Source: an uncultured Chloroflexota bacterium (GTDB lineage: Bacteria; Chloroflexota; UBA11872; VXNJ01). From it: a DNA stretch of 64,000 nucleotides. The translations under genes and the position numbers were made by a program. The stretch spans positions 1 to 64,000 of the forward strand of contig CAJWLF010000004.1 of NCBI GenBank assembly GCA_913043205.1, given 5' to 3'. The notes beneath the pieces are model-generated. The model was not told the origin of the DNA, did no database searches, and worked only from the letters and a program-made list of their open reading frames with translations. The number at the start of each line of letters is the position of its first letter. Within the stretch, counting starts at the first letter, position 1. Positions 53,755 through 63,333 of the stretch are shown in pieces.

Positions 53755-54084
53755 TTATAGTTTTTCGTGTCGATCCACATTCAGTACGAAAACTATCGCC
53801 CCTCCCACCTGTACCTCCACTGGATATGGCATAAGAAACTCCCCTGGCTCCATGATTGGAGGAAGAGGGTTAACGTACTGTGTTCGTGTCACACAACATC
53901 TGCGAATTATTCCCATCAGCTCGCCAAGTCGCTTCTCTTCAACACCAATAAGAAAAGATGCATTCCCTTCTCTAAGAAAGCCTCCGGCTGTATTGATGCG
54001 GGTAACTCCAAATTTTTCTGAGGTTAAGGAATCTGACAAAGACGAGGCATCGACGTCTTGAACTATCACTATGACGAGACGCAT
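53755..54084 (-). CDS. darA: Cyclic di-AMP receptor (DarA/PstA family)
   Basis: A PII-like small protein: RLVIVIVQDVD at the N-terminus, then TRINTAGGFLREGNASFLIGVEEKR, the B-loop region, and PYPVEVQVGGAIVFVLNVDRHEKL, all as in the c-di-AMP binding protein of Firmicutes. M at 54084 gives 109 residues, the family's length; the frame is open from ATG 54129. It is at the end of the pdxS-to-darA gene string, following tmk, the same tmk-darA order as in Bacillus. It suggests that this organism uses c-di-AMP; no cyclase is in the window. Confidence 0.9.
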   Translation of the reverse strand: MRLVIVIVQDVDASSLSDSLTSEKFGVTRINTAGGFLREGNASFLIGVEEKRLGELMGIIRRCCVTRTQYVNPLPPIMEPGEFLMPYPVEVQVGGAIVFVLNVDRHEKL

Positions 54085-54147
54085 GTCAGAGCTGGTTTCA
54101 GCAGACAATGGTATGCCATCCTCTGTCATCGAATTGTATGCTGGTCA

Positions 54148-54852
54148 TCAAACCAATCTCCCTGGGTTTGACCGTGTTGGGGACTTCCCTTGTTTCCTAA
54201 GTTCTTTGGAAACGTGTCTCTCAATTGTAGCACTTAGCTCGTCAGCGGGCAGACGGCCGTCTAGGACAAGCCATCTGGCTGGAGCTCTGGCAGCGAGGTT
54301 CAGGAATTGTAGCCGCACTCTACGATGATAGGCTAACCCTCTTTGCTCGATTCGGCTAAGAGAATCTGATACATCGATGTTTTCGCCTAATTTCCGTTGT
54401 AAACCATCTTCGATAGGCATGTCCAAAAGGATTACCAGGTCTGGTACAAGAGCTCCTGTTGCAAAGTGGTTCAAACGACTCATGTCTTCAATGTTTAGAC
54501 CGGATCCTCCGCCTTGGTAAGCAGTCGTTGAGTCTGTGAATCTATCGCAAAGCACGATTTTGCCAGTCTCTAACTGAGGTCTTATCAGTTCGTTGACGTG
54601 TTGGGCTCGCGCGGATGCTAGGAGTAAAGCTTCAACCCGGGGGGACAGGTCGTCGAACCGATCGTCGTGTAAAATAACATCTCGGATTAGTTCTCCTAGA
54701 TCCGTGCCTCCGGGCTCCCGTGTCCATGCCACTTCAAATCCTTCGTTTTCTAAATGTTTTAATAGTAGCTGGCTTTGTGTAGTTTTGCCGCTACCATCTG
54801 GACCTTCGAATGTTATGAAGAATCCTTGTGCATCATTAGTACGTCTTCTCAA
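54148..54852 (-). CDS. tmk: Thymidylate kinase
   Basis: A 234-residue dTMP kinase. The P-loop FEGPDGSGKTTQSQLL, the DR(F/Y) motif in LCDRFTDSTTAYQGGG and the TREPGGT segment with the catalytic Arg are all present. It makes dTDP for DNA synthesis. It overlaps the AAA/R3H gene by 4 bases and precedes darA by 63 bases. The C-terminal 20 residues are basic and longer than usual. Confidence 0.95.
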   Translation of the reverse strand: MRRRTNDAQGFFITFEGPDGSGKTTQSQLLLKHLENEGFEVAWTREPGGTDLGELIRDVILHDDRFDDLSPRVEALLLASARAQHVNELIRPQLETGKIVLCDRFTDSTTAYQGGGSGLNIEDMSRLNHFATGALVPDLVILLDMPIEDGLQRKLGENIDVSDSLSRIEQRGLAYHRRVRLQFLNLAARAPARWLVLDGRLPADELSATIERHVSKELRKQGKSPTRSNPGRLV

Positions 54853-56354
54853 TTTGAAATCTCCTCATAAGACGTAAAAAATCTTACCCTGCGATTGGGT
54901 TCCTCACCGACACTTTTCGATCCTAATGCATATTGGTTGGCGATTTCGTGTTGTTGACGTCTGATGAAGGCATCAGCTGGTTGCAATTCGATAGCCTTTC
55001 CAGTGTTGATAACTTTCTTTGCAGCATTTTCAGTATCGGTGAAGGGATCTGATAAATAGGTATTGTGCATAGCTACAACGTCTGAGATACATGATTGTAT
55101 TTGGGATTGTGAACTATTTCTCAATACATAGATGGGTATATTGTGGTCTTCGATCTGCTGGATGGTTGTCGAGTTGTTTTGATAATAGTTTCGCAGAGTG
55201 ATCACAACGTCTGTCTCATCAATTTCTCTAGCAAGCATGATCTGAAGTCCCAGGCTGGAAGCTGCCTGGGCCAATCGCTTTCTGCTGATTCCAAAAGGGT
55301 ATACCTTTGTCGGACGTTGATTATGATGGCGATCTGAGGATGCATCAAGTGTACGTCCTATACTCTGAGCAGCACTGTTACGTCGTGATGAAGTTCGTTC
55401 AATTTTAATTTGTCCGTCTTGAACTGTGCGAATTTCTGTCACGACTTCGTCTCTTAGCAAAAGGGCATCAACTGATGTGGACACATCAGGATGTATGGAT
55501 AATTGGTCGCGGTTTTGAATTTCAATCAGGATGTCAAAAGTTGGGGACGACCGCCGTTCCAAAATTGCTTTTTGCGTTCCTCGACGTCTTGCTTCTTCGT
55601 CGCCTAATGTTACCGTTTCGACTCCTCCTATTAAATCACTAAGCGTTGGATTAGCTAGCAAGTTTTCCAGCTTGTTGCCATGGGCTGTTCCTATAAGTTG
55701 GACCCCTCTCTCTGCAATAGTGCGTGCGGCAGATGCTTCTAATTCGGTGCCAATCTCATCGATAATGATCACTTCAGGCATATGGTTTTCGACCGCCTCG
55801 ATCATCACGTGATGTTGTTTGTCAGGGGTAGGCACTTGCATTCTACGGGCGGATCCGATCCCTTCATGTGGAATGTCTCCGTCTCCAGCGATTTCATTTG
55901 AAGTATCGACTACCACCGCGCGTTTTCCAAGTTCACTGGCTATCACCCGAGCCATTTCGCGTAGCATGGTGGTTTTGCCGATTCCTGGAGGTCCCAAAAG
56001 CAGTATGCTTTTTCCGGATTCTATTATGTCTCGGACAATCTCAATCTGCCCAAAAATGGCCCGTCCTCTGCGACATGTCAGACCAACTACTTCTCCTCTG
56101 CGATTTCTTAGGGCAGAGATGCGGTGTAGTGTTCGCTCAATACCAGCTCTGTTGTCTGCTCCGAAGTTTCCCACTCGGTCACAGACGTAGCGTATGGTCG
56201 AGTATTCGATATCTGCCATCCCTATCGTGATGTCTCCAGAAGGAAACCGTGCTACAGGGACGCGGCCGAGATCCAAAATGATTTCGAGTAATTCTTCATG
56301 CTCTGGGCGGGCCTTGATGTAGGTACTGATTTCTGTTGGCAATACCTTCAACAA
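54849..56354 (-). CDS. AAA ATPase with R3H domain (SpoIIIAA/Ycf45-like)
   Basis: A 501-residue protein. The central ATPase has Walker A GPPGIGKT (121-128), VVVDTSNEIAGDGDIPH and Walker B VIIIDE (195-200), with IGTAHG after it, as in SpoIIIAA and the algal/cyanobacterial Ycf45 group. The C-terminus holds a region like an R3H single-strand nucleic acid-binding domain (RRQQHEIANQYAL). The middle 300-430 is a less conserved Rossmann-like segment. Function is not known in non-sporulating bacteria. It overlaps tmk by 4 bases. Confidence 0.85.
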   Translation of the reverse strand: MLKVLPTEISTYIKARPEHEELLEIILDLGRVPVARFPSGDITIGMADIEYSTIRYVCDRVGNFGADNRAGIERTLHRISALRNRRGEVVGLTCRRGRAIFGQIEIVRDIIESGKSILLLGPPGIGKTTMLREMARVIASELGKRAVVVDTSNEIAGDGDIPHEGIGSARRMQVPTPDKQHHVMIEAVENHMPEVIIIDEIGTELEASAARTIAERGVQLIGTAHGNKLENLLANPTLSDLIGGVETVTLGDEEARRRGTQKAILERRSSPTFDILIEIQNRDQLSIHPDVSTSVDALLLRDEVVTEIRTVQDGQIKIERTSSRRNSAAQSIGRTLDASSDRHHNQRPTKVYPFGISRKRLAQAASSLGLQIMLAREIDETDVVITLRNYYQNNSTTIQQIEDHNIPIYVLRNSSQSQIQSCISDVVAMHNTYLSDPFTDTENAAKKVINTGKAIELQPADAFIRRQQHEIANQYALGSKSVGEEPNRRVRFFTSYEEISN

Positions 56355-56422
56355 AGCTTCCAGTTCGGAGGAGTCGTGCTCCGAATATTTTGGGTCAAAG
56401 TGTGATTGGGCGAGTCTCAGAG

Positions 56423-57400
56423 TTATCTCACTACTTTCTCTAACATGCGAGTATTGTCATTGATAGGCAGATGTACTGCCAAGTGGCGGACCAAAAGTAT
56501 TTTGGAATAGATGAAACGAAATCCTGCGGATTCTACCGACTCTACGATATGTGGTTCATGGTCTCGTGCTGTGACTAGAATTGTATGTTTCGAATACTGA
56601 TTGAGCCAGCCGATTGCAAATCCGATTAGCTGCTGCAAAATGACTCTACTTTCCGGACGAGCCATTACTTGTATGCGATGGGGACAGTTGAGTCCAGGAT
56701 AAATGCGAATCCAAGCTGCTATTTCATTCATCGAAGTTACTACGAAACTTTTAATCAATTTTCTATGCCCGCGCGGTTCATCTGTATATTCGGTGGACCA
56801 AGTGTTGGCGGTTAGGTTTTCAGCTCGAAGAACTGAGCTCGGAGTGATATCCCTATAGAGACGGTGTATATGCCATGTATCCCCCGGTGTTTGTGGCCGC
56901 AAATTTGTAACACTGATCGATCTCATTCGCGAGGTGTTTCCGAGGCCATAGGTGTGTTCGGTGACAGCGGGCTGGAACCCGCTACTCGATAGTGTGTCTA
57001 TTTGGCTGCATGTGTCCAAGACCCGTGCAAAGATGCTTACAACTTGGTCTTTTGCTGCCTGATGACACACGCCTTGCAGAAAGTTTTCAGATATCGCGTC
57101 ATCTAGGTCTCCAGAAATACGTTCTTTCTCGCGCTTAGAAGTAAACCAAATCAAGTCTAATTGGCTTTTCTCTTGGCGTGACTGAGTCATTGCTAAGAGC
57201 GACTGATGCGAAGTGCTCAAAAAATAGGTTTTGGTGCGTTTTGAAATCAATGGGAGAGCGCTACCGGACACAGCCCAGAATGGCGAAAGTGGGCCAGTAT
57301 AAGGAACGATAACTGAGGCATCTGAGCCAGATAGAATGAACGATCTAACCAGATATGGAATATTCCATATAGATGGATTTTGGACCAACCAGTTTTTCAC
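56423..57400 (-). CDS. Hypothetical protein (possible GNAT-like C-terminus)
   Basis: I do not recognise this 325-residue protein with confidence. The pattern of strands and helices in residues 170-325, including IYPGLNCPHRIQVMARPES and ILVTARDHEPHIVESVESAGFRFIYSKILLVRHLAV, could be a GNAT-like fold, but a clear acetyl-CoA loop (Q/RxxGxG/A) is missing. It starts 12 bases after pdxT and precedes the AAA/R3H gene by 68 bases, so it belongs to the pdxS-pdxT gene string. The start ATG is at 57400. Confidence 0.65.
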   Translation of the reverse strand: MKNWLVQNPSIWNIPYLVRSFILSGSDASVIVPYTGPLSPFWAVSGSALPLISKRTKTYFLSTSHQSLLAMTQSRQEKSQLDLIWFTSKREKERISGDLDDAISENFLQGVCHQAAKDQVVSIFARVLDTCSQIDTLSSSGFQPAVTEHTYGLGNTSRMRSISVTNLRPQTPGDTWHIHRLYRDITPSSVLRAENLTANTWSTEYTDEPRGHRKLIKSFVVTSMNEIAAWIRIYPGLNCPHRIQVMARPESRVILQQLIGFAIGWLNQYSKHTILVTARDHEPHIVESVESAGFRFIYSKILLVRHLAVHLPINDNTRMLEKVVR

Positions 57401-57412
57401 TTGGGCGGTTGT

Positions 57413-57997
57413 TTACCCCTTTATCTTACTAACAAATCGAAGATGGAATCTAGGATCATCAGTCAATTCGGGATGGAAGCTAGTTGCCAAATATTGATCC
57501 TGTTCAACGGCAACGATACTATTTTGTCCGATGGTGGCAACAACTTCAACATTGGGGCCTATGGACACGATTATGGGTGCACGGATAAAAACGGCGTGAA
57601 ACGGGTCGCCTTGCGTCGAATCAAGCTCTATGGCAGTTTCAAAGCTATCGATTTGGCGTCCATAAGCATTCCTTTGTACTTTGATATCCATCAATCCTAA
57701 TATTGGTGGGTCTGAAGGGCCAAGATCTTTTGCCAAGCATATCAATCCTGCGCAAGTACCCCATATAGGCATTCCTTCAGACGCTCGACCTAGGATCGGT
57801 TCAATTAAATCGAAGCGTCGGACTAGTTTGCCTATGGTAGTGCTTTCTCCTCCTGGAATAATTAATGATTTGACCTGTTCAAGATCCTTTTGAGATCGAA
57901 CCTCCATAGCCGGACAATTGATCTCGCTTAGGATTTGCATGTGCTCAGCAAAAGACCCTTGAACTGCTAGGACGCCGACATCAAATTGGAATGACAT
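57413..57997 (-). CDS. pdxT: Pyridoxal 5'-phosphate synthase, glutaminase subunit
   Basis: A 194-residue class I glutaminase that frees ammonia for PdxS. GVLAVQGSFAEH, LIIPGGESTTIGKL, the nucleophile Cys in GTCAGLI and the catalytic His-x-Glu in ATSFHPEL are all present. It starts 17 bases after pdxS. Together they form vitamin B6 de novo by the deoxyxylulose-independent route, which supplies the PLP-dependent HisC and aminotransferase in the window. Confidence 0.97.
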   Translation of the reverse strand: MSFQFDVGVLAVQGSFAEHMQILSEINCPAMEVRSQKDLEQVKSLIIPGGESTTIGKLVRRFDLIEPILGRASEGMPIWGTCAGLICLAKDLGPSDPPILGLMDIKVQRNAYGRQIDSFETAIELDSTQGDPFHAVFIRAPIIVSIGPNVEVVATIGQNSIVAVEQDQYLATSFHPELTDDPRFHLRFVSKIKG

Positions 57998-58014
57998 TGC
58001 TTAATCGATCGATA

Positions 58015-58962
58015 TCAATGTCCACGGCTCGCCAATCTATCAGGATGCGGGATCTCGGTAGATGAGATTCCCGACATGGCAACATCAATGTTTTTAGAGA
58101 CATCTGCCACCAATTTAAAATCTTTGTAGTTCATCGTAGCGTCGACAATTGCACGAGCTAAAGACAGGGCGATTGTCTGCATCTCCTCATCGTTGTCAGA
58201 GTTCTGTTTGGCAGCCTTAAAGATGCCGGAACCTACGAAATTACCCTCTGCCCCTAGGTGCATCATGAGTGCTGCGTCTGCAGGTGTGGCTATGCCCCCT
58301 GCTGCGAAATTAACAACAGGAAGTCTTCCTGTACGGTGCACCTCCTTTACCAAATCATATGGAGCCTGGAGTGCTTTAGATTCAGTAATCAACTCATCCT
58401 TCTCAAGACTGGCAACATGTCTGATTTGTTTCATCATTGTTCGCATATGGCGTACAGCTTCTATGATGTCGCCCGTTCCAGCTTCTCCCTTGGTCCGTAT
58501 CATCGCTGCGCCTTCAGCGATTCGTCTCAAGGCTTGTCCTAGATCCAGTGCTCCACAAACAAAAGGGATCTTAAAGTCATTCTTATCCACATGGTTTTCA
58601 GGGTCTGCGGGTGTGAGAACCTCTGATTCATCTATGTAGTCTAATTCGAGAGATTCTATAATTCTCGCTTCAGCAAAATGCCCTATCCTGCATTTTGCCA
58701 TTACAGGGATGCTTACAGAATCCCGGATTTCAACCATTTTTGACACAGGGGCCATTCTTGCAACCCCCCCTTGCATTCTAATATCGGCTGGGACTCTTTC
58801 AAGAGCCATTACTGCTACCGCTCCAGCCTCTTCAGCTATGATTGCCTCATCGGCGCTGGTGACGTCCATTATGACTCCACCTTTTAGCATTTGAGCTAAC
58901 CCTGATTTTGCAACCCAGGTTCCAGTGTGATGATTAGAGTTACCAGAGTGCCCGTTGCTCAT
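58015..58962 (-). CDS. pdxS: Pyridoxal 5'-phosphate synthase, lyase subunit
   Basis: A 315-residue barrel enzyme that combines ribose 5-phosphate, glyceraldehyde 3-phosphate and ammonia to make [41 protein letters not shown] (conserved block), VMAKCRIGH with catalytic Lys, and [20 protein letters not shown] are near-identical to the family. The N-terminal 20 residues, rich in His, Asn and Gly, are an extension of no known role. It is the first gene of a six-gene minus-strand string ending at darA. Confidence 0.97.
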   Translation of the reverse strand: MSNGHSGNSNHHTGTWVAKSGLAQMLKGGVIMDVTSADEAIIAEEAGAVAVMALERVPADIRMQGGVARMAPVSKMVEIRDSVSIPVMAKCRIGHFAEARIIESLELDYIDESEVLTPADPENHVDKNDFKIPFVCGALDLGQALRRIAEGAAMIRTKGEAGTGDIIEAVRHMRTMMKQIRHVASLEKDELITESKALQAPYDLVKEVHRTGRLPVVNFAAGGIATPADAALMMHLGAEGNFVGSGIFKAAKQNSDNDEEMQTIALSLARAIVDATMNYKDFKLVADVSKNIDVAMSGISSTEIPHPDRLASRGH

Positions 58963-59122
58963 GCCTTATGTGTCCTATTCTCATTTGTTGCTGTTGTTTC
59001 ATTTTGGATAATCATAAATTTGCTAATTTAATTGTACTGTCGTAGTTGCTGAATTGCCGTCCTGACTCATGAAAAGTGGCCAGCGGAATGTTGCATCGAT
59101 CTTCTACAAGTATCAACCTGCT

Positions 59123-59635
59123 TTACTGAGCCCTCCCTAAATCGTCCAGATCCAGACCTTTAATGAAATCTGCAAATGGTTTTATCTCATCTTCAGTAAT
59201 TGCATCTACCTCTAATTCTTCATCAAAATTATCTTCCCTGGGTTCTATGCCTGCTGCTTCCAGAACTTCTTCTGCCACAAATATGGGAGCTCCGACTCTG
59301 ACAGCAAGTGCGATAGAATCACTAGGTCGAGAGTCAATTTCGAACTTGTTGTCCTGGGTTACAATGACAATTTTGGCGTAGTAGACCTGATCAATCAATT
59401 TGTACACAGTAATCTGCTCAATAGTCCCTCCCAGGGTTTCTATCGCATTTAATAGCAAGTCATGGGTTAATGGTCTGAGCGTTTCTCTCTCTTGTAGCCT
59501 GATGGCGATAGAATCAGCCTCGGAACCACCAATCATTATTGCGAGGTAGCGATTACGGTCGGGCTCCTTTAGGACTACCACCCGATTAGGATTGACTAAG
59601 TTTACTCTTACACTATCAACTATCATCTCAATCAT
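59123..59635 (-). CDS. Bifunctional nuclease (BFN/DUF151) family protein
   Basis: A 170-residue protein with the BFN domain: VVLKEPDRNRYLAIMIGGSEADSIAIRLQ, then PLTHDLLLNAIETLGGTIEQITVYKL, and FEIDSRPSDSIALAVRVGAPIFVAEEVLEAAG, all typical. Members are reported to have RNase and DNase activity, but roles are little known. An acidic tail follows. It overlaps the end of lysC by 8 bases and is probably coupled to it. Confidence 0.9.
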   Translation of the reverse strand: MIEMIVDSVRVNLVNPNRVVVLKEPDRNRYLAIMIGGSEADSIAIRLQERETLRPLTHDLLLNAIETLGGTIEQITVYKLIDQVYYAKIVIVTQDNKFEIDSRPSDSIALAVRVGAPIFVAEEVLEAAGIEPREDNFDEELEVDAITEDEIKPFADFIKGLDLDDLGRAQ

Positions 59636-60860
59636 CTAGATCAAAAGCCGTATGAAGCAATTTAGCCCCCTCCTCAAGCTGATCTCTGTCAATTAGGCAT
59701 GTCACTCTAATCTCACTAGTAGTTATGCTTGTGATGTTAATGTCGTTTTCTCCAAGCACTGAAAACATATTCGCGGCTACGCCTGGGGCACTAGCCATGC
59801 CAACTCCAACGATACTCAATTTACCAAGCCGATCGTTTTTACTTACTCCTTGCGCTCCTACTTTATCAGCCACCTTTTGCACAATTGTAAACGCAGGTTC
59901 TAGATCATCCGAACTAACAGAAAACGACAAATCTGTTGCATCTTTGCGGCCAACGTTTTGGACTATTACATCCACACTTACTGCGGCGTCGGCCAACGGT
60001 TGAAACAATGCCGAAGCCAAACCCGGTCGATCAGGAACATTATGAATTGTGATTTGCCCAACGTCAGCGTCATGGACCACTGCTCGGACCTTCCTGCCTG
60101 TTTCAATGTCTATGTTATTACTTGATACTAATGAGCTACCTTCAGCTGAAGAAAAAGTCGATTTCACTATGACCTCCACGTTATGACGTTGTGCCGCTTC
60201 TACTGAGCGAGGGTGCATAACCTTTGCCCCTAGAGAAGCCATTTCAAGTGTTTCTTCGTAGGTGATTTGTTTTAGCTTTCTGGCCTTAGGAACAATACGC
60301 GGGTCTGCACTATATATCCCTTCTACATCCGTATGAATTATGCAAGCTTTAGCTTGTAGGGCGGCTGCCAATGAGACTGCCGTTGTGTCCGAAGCTCCTC
60401 TCCCTAGAGTTGTGATTTCCCCTTTTGATGACAGCCCCTGGAATCCAGCTACTACAGGAACTACATTGTTATGAATCAAATCTATCAGTTTGCCAGGGGC
60501 AACGTATTCAATCCGCGCTTTGCCGTATCTGCCATCGGTGCTAATTCCTGCTGCTGGGCCAGTCAATGCCTCAGATGAGTACCCCATCCGGTTTAGTGCT
60601 ATTGACATTAGTGCACAAGACACGACTTCTCCGGTCGAAAGGAGTAGGTCTAAATCACGTTCTCTAGGACGGCCGCCGAGTTCCTTCGCCATTTGAAGTA
60701 AAATATCTGTGGTATTTCCCATTGCCGATACAGCAACCACAGGGGAATATCCAGCATTTATTGATTCCTCTATCTTTCTTGCAGCAACAGATATTTTGTC
60801 TGTATCGGCAAGTGATGAGCCACCAAATTTCATTACTACTATGGCTGGTGTCGATTCCAT
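59628..60860 (-). CDS. lysC: Aspartate kinase
   Basis: A 410-residue enzyme phosphorylating aspartate, the first step to lysine, threonine and methionine. VVMKFGGSSLAD and GRGASDTTAVSLAAALQA are the kinase signatures; two ACT domains follow (around 270-330 and 345-405) for feedback control. The frame is open from TTG 60899; ATG 60860 has gaag 8 bases before it and is the preferred start. The BFN gene overlaps its end. Confidence 0.95.
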   Translation of the reverse strand: MESTPAIVVMKFGGSSLADTDKISVAARKIEESINAGYSPVVAVSAMGNTTDILLQMAKELGGRPRERDLDLLLSTGEVVSCALMSIALNRMGYSSEALTGPAAGISTDGRYGKARIEYVAPGKLIDLIHNNVVPVVAGFQGLSSKGEITTLGRGASDTTAVSLAAALQAKACIIHTDVEGIYSADPRIVPKARKLKQITYEETLEMASLGAKVMHPRSVEAAQRHNVEVIVKSTFSSAEGSSLVSSNNIDIETGRKVRAVVHDADVGQITIHNVPDRPGLASALFQPLADAAVSVDVIVQNVGRKDATDLSFSVSSDDLEPAFTIVQKVADKVGAQGVSKNDRLGKLSIVGVGMASAPGVAANMFSVLGENDINITSITTSEIRVTCLIDRDQLEEGAKLLHTAFDLDD

Positions 60861-60944
60861 GACTGTATCTTCATAACCCTTCAAATTACTAGATAACAAG
60901 ATATCATCGTTTTATGGAAATGCTTGGTAGATTAGTCAATTGCG

Positions 60945-62492
60945 CTAAAGAAATTTGTCGACATGCTTCAATATGTCACTTCGGAATTTGTCTGGATGAA
61001 ACGCTTTAGATCTCTTTATTGCCTGTGTCCCGATCGTTCTTCTCAAATTGGCATTGCGTATCAGGTCCCATGACAACTTTGTTAGTTCTCCAGTATTACT
61101 CCAAAGAAATCCGGAAACATGTGGTTCTATAATTTCGGACAGACCGCCTCCGTTGAATAGTAAGGGGCATGCGCCTGCACTCATTGCCTCGGCTGCGGCG
61201 ATACCGAAATGCTCGAAGACTGAGGGGTTAGATTTTTTCTCGCCGAACCCTGTTGCATGCCAGTAAATCGACGCTTTTGCGTACGCTGAATCCAAAGATG
61301 GTTTACTCAAATTAGGTGATACATTGATAGGATAGCCGTCGGCAAGATGTAGTATGTGCTCCATGTATTCGGTGTCAGCCTTGGTTGTTCCTTGGCCCCC
61401 TATCAACTGTAGTGTCCAACCATGGAGTCCATCGTCAATTAAATGTTTAAACTGCTTTATCATAATGTCGTGTTTCTTGTTATGGCCACCTGCGAAAAAA
61501 CGTCCCACAGACAATATAAGTGGTTGTTTCTCAGTCATTCCTGTATCAATGGGAGTGACGGGCGGGTACACAGTCTTAGGATCTATGTCCCACCATTTTC
61601 TTGCCCATCTGCAACTAAATTCGGAATTGGTGAGTATAAGATCATAGCTAGACATTGAAGAGCTATCGTTTCTAGACCGAACTCGCTCTATTTCTTCAGT
61701 GATATGGGGAAGCGATTGTGATATGACCCTGGGAAGGATAGATTGCACGTGATTTGTTCGCATTCCGGCGACCAGGACTCCCAGCTCACGCAATTCATTG
61801 CTGTCTACAGAAGAGTCGATACTATTACAAGAGAGTGTTAGGCGTGCGCAATGGGTCTTGTGAGGGATTTTGATTGGACCAAAAGGAACAAAGTTTCCGT
61901 TGGTTGGTTCGATTATCGTACTACCCAATTTCTTGTCCCCGATACTTAGTGTGACTTCTTTGGCTTCAGCTCCTGTTGGTAGTCCTAACATCAACGTGAT
62001 GTAATCACCTTTTTGTTTATGGATTGCGATGTGTGCATCCGTGCCACTTGCCCGGAACCAGCCCCTTCCCAGTCTTTCTGGACCGTAGAACCCTTCTGCA
62101 TATGTTGGAGCACCTCCCATCCTTTCTACGTACGCCAATAGAGAATCGGCAAGATGCCACAACTTACTGGATGGCTTCGGAGGGAAAAACAACAATCTAA
62201 TACCTCTATGGGATGGATTGTGCAACCTGCTTTCATGGGTGGCATTCACAAATAAATCATAGGTCCTGAAGAAATCGTATAATTTGTTGTCGGGCCATAG
62301 AGGGATAACTTTTATTTGCAAACGATCTGAAGCATCGTCATTCCCTGGTTCTACCTGAGGGAGGGATGCTGGTCTGTGCACTATGATGTCTACTTCGTCA
62401 TAGATTTCCGCTAATGCGGTAGCTACTGCGATAGCATGGTATTCTCCTCCGCCCATGGTATGGAACCATGCGTCGTATACTGCTGCACGCAT
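60945..62492 (-). CDS. Glycosyltransferase family 4
   Basis: A 515-residue GT-B glycosyltransferase. The N-terminal half begins GGGEYHAIAVATALAE and has an unusual inserted region (about 150-245) that looks like a beta-sandwich, possibly carbohydrate-binding. The C-terminal half has LILSVGRFFAGGHNKKHDIMIKQF, LQLIGG and the E-x7-E type motif in FEHFGIAAAEAMSAGACPLL. It transfers a sugar from a nucleotide-sugar donor, perhaps for surface polysaccharide. It lies 82 bases after the GT2 gene on the same strand. Confidence 0.88.
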   Translation of the reverse strand: MRAAVYDAWFHTMGGGEYHAIAVATALAEIYDEVDIIVHRPASLPQVEPGNDDASDRLQIKVIPLWPDNKLYDFFRTYDLFVNATHESRLHNPSHRGIRLLFFPPKPSSKLWHLADSLLAYVERMGGAPTYAEGFYGPERLGRGWFRASGTDAHIAIHKQKGDYITLMLGLPTGAEAKEVTLSIGDKKLGSTIIEPTNGNFVPFGPIKIPHKTHCARLTLSCNSIDSSVDSNELRELGVLVAGMRTNHVQSILPRVISQSLPHITEEIERVRSRNDSSSMSSYDLILTNSEFSCRWARKWWDIDPKTVYPPVTPIDTGMTEKQPLILSVGRFFAGGHNKKHDIMIKQFKHLIDDGLHGWTLQLIGGQGTTKADTEYMEHILHLADGYPINVSPNLSKPSLDSAYAKASIYWHATGFGEKKSNPSVFEHFGIAAAEAMSAGACPLLFNGGGLSEIIEPHVSGFLWSNTGELTKLSWDLIRNANLRRTIGTQAIKRSKAFHPDKFRSDILKHVDKFL

Positions 62493-62574
62493 CAGTAGTT
62501 CTCAAGCACTATGTCGGGCTTAAGTCTGGTGCTATATTGTTGTTTAGTTAATCGCATAAAAGGACCATACCGGA

Positions 62575-63333
62575 CTAAATTTTCGGTTCATAGCGGCCCA
62601 GCCATGAGTTTATTCTTATCGCAAGTACTGATTTAGCCATCCGAATGGGATCTCGAATCGAATCTACTTTGCTTCCTTCGACGTTATTCCATTCGACGGA
62701 TAGCTCTCTGATCGCGAAATTTAGTTTCTTGGCGATGAATAGAATTTCAACGTCAAAAGCGGTCACACTTGGGCCTGAAGGGGCAGGGTTGTGGCCTGAA
62801 TGCACATGCATGTATTTGGATATCTGAGTGGAGGCTTTCTTCGTAAAACCTTTGAATCCACACTGAGTGTCACTAATCCCTCGTATTGCTACTAAGGAAA
62901 CAAATAAGTTAAATAATCGACCGCGGACGTGACGAAATCGTGATTCGTTATTCCGTATCGAGTCGGTTCCTTCGCGGGTTCCGAGCACCACTTCAGCTCC
63001 TTCAGACAAAGCCTTTAGCAGCCTTGGGACCTCACCTAATGGTACGGCTAAGTCAGCATCCATAAAGATTATGTAGTCGCCTTTGGCCCTATTTAGGCCA
63101 GTAAGTACGGCTACGGCTTTCCCAGAATGATGAATAGTAATCAGACAACATCGTGCTCTGTTTGAAGTCCAGTTGGCTAACAGGTTCCGTGTGTTGTCAG
63201 TGCTGCCATCATCGACCAGTATCACGTCTGCTAGTGGGGTTTGCTCTAAGTAGATGGCCAGAGCAGATAATGTTGAATCAAGACGTTGTTCTTCATTATA
63301 GGCCGGTATTACGATGGTGTGCCTAGGACTCAT
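62575..63333 (-). CDS. Glycosyltransferase family 2 (dolichol-phosphate glucosyltransferase-like)
   Basis: A 252-residue GT-A enzyme. TIVIPAYNEEQRLDSTL starts the domain, VILVDDGSTDNT gives nucleotide binding, and the metal-binding DxD motif is MDADLAVPLG. The DTQCGFKGF block is like that of eukaryotic dolichyl-phosphate beta-glucosyltransferase (Alg5) and bacterial polyprenyl-phosphate relatives. It would load a sugar on a lipid carrier, the carrier that UppP recycles. No hydrophobic C-terminal anchor is seen. Confidence 0.9.
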   Translation of the reverse strand: MSPRHTIVIPAYNEEQRLDSTLSALAIYLEQTPLADVILVDDGSTDNTRNLLANWTSNRARCCLITIHHSGKAVAVLTGLNRAKGDYIIFMDADLAVPLGEVPRLLKALSEGAEVVLGTREGTDSIRNNESRFRHVRGRLFNLFVSLVAIRGISDTQCGFKGFTKKASTQISKYMHVHSGHNPAPSGPSVTAFDVEILFIAKKLNFAIRELSVEWNNVEGSKVDSIRDPIRMAKSVLAIRINSWLGRYEPKI

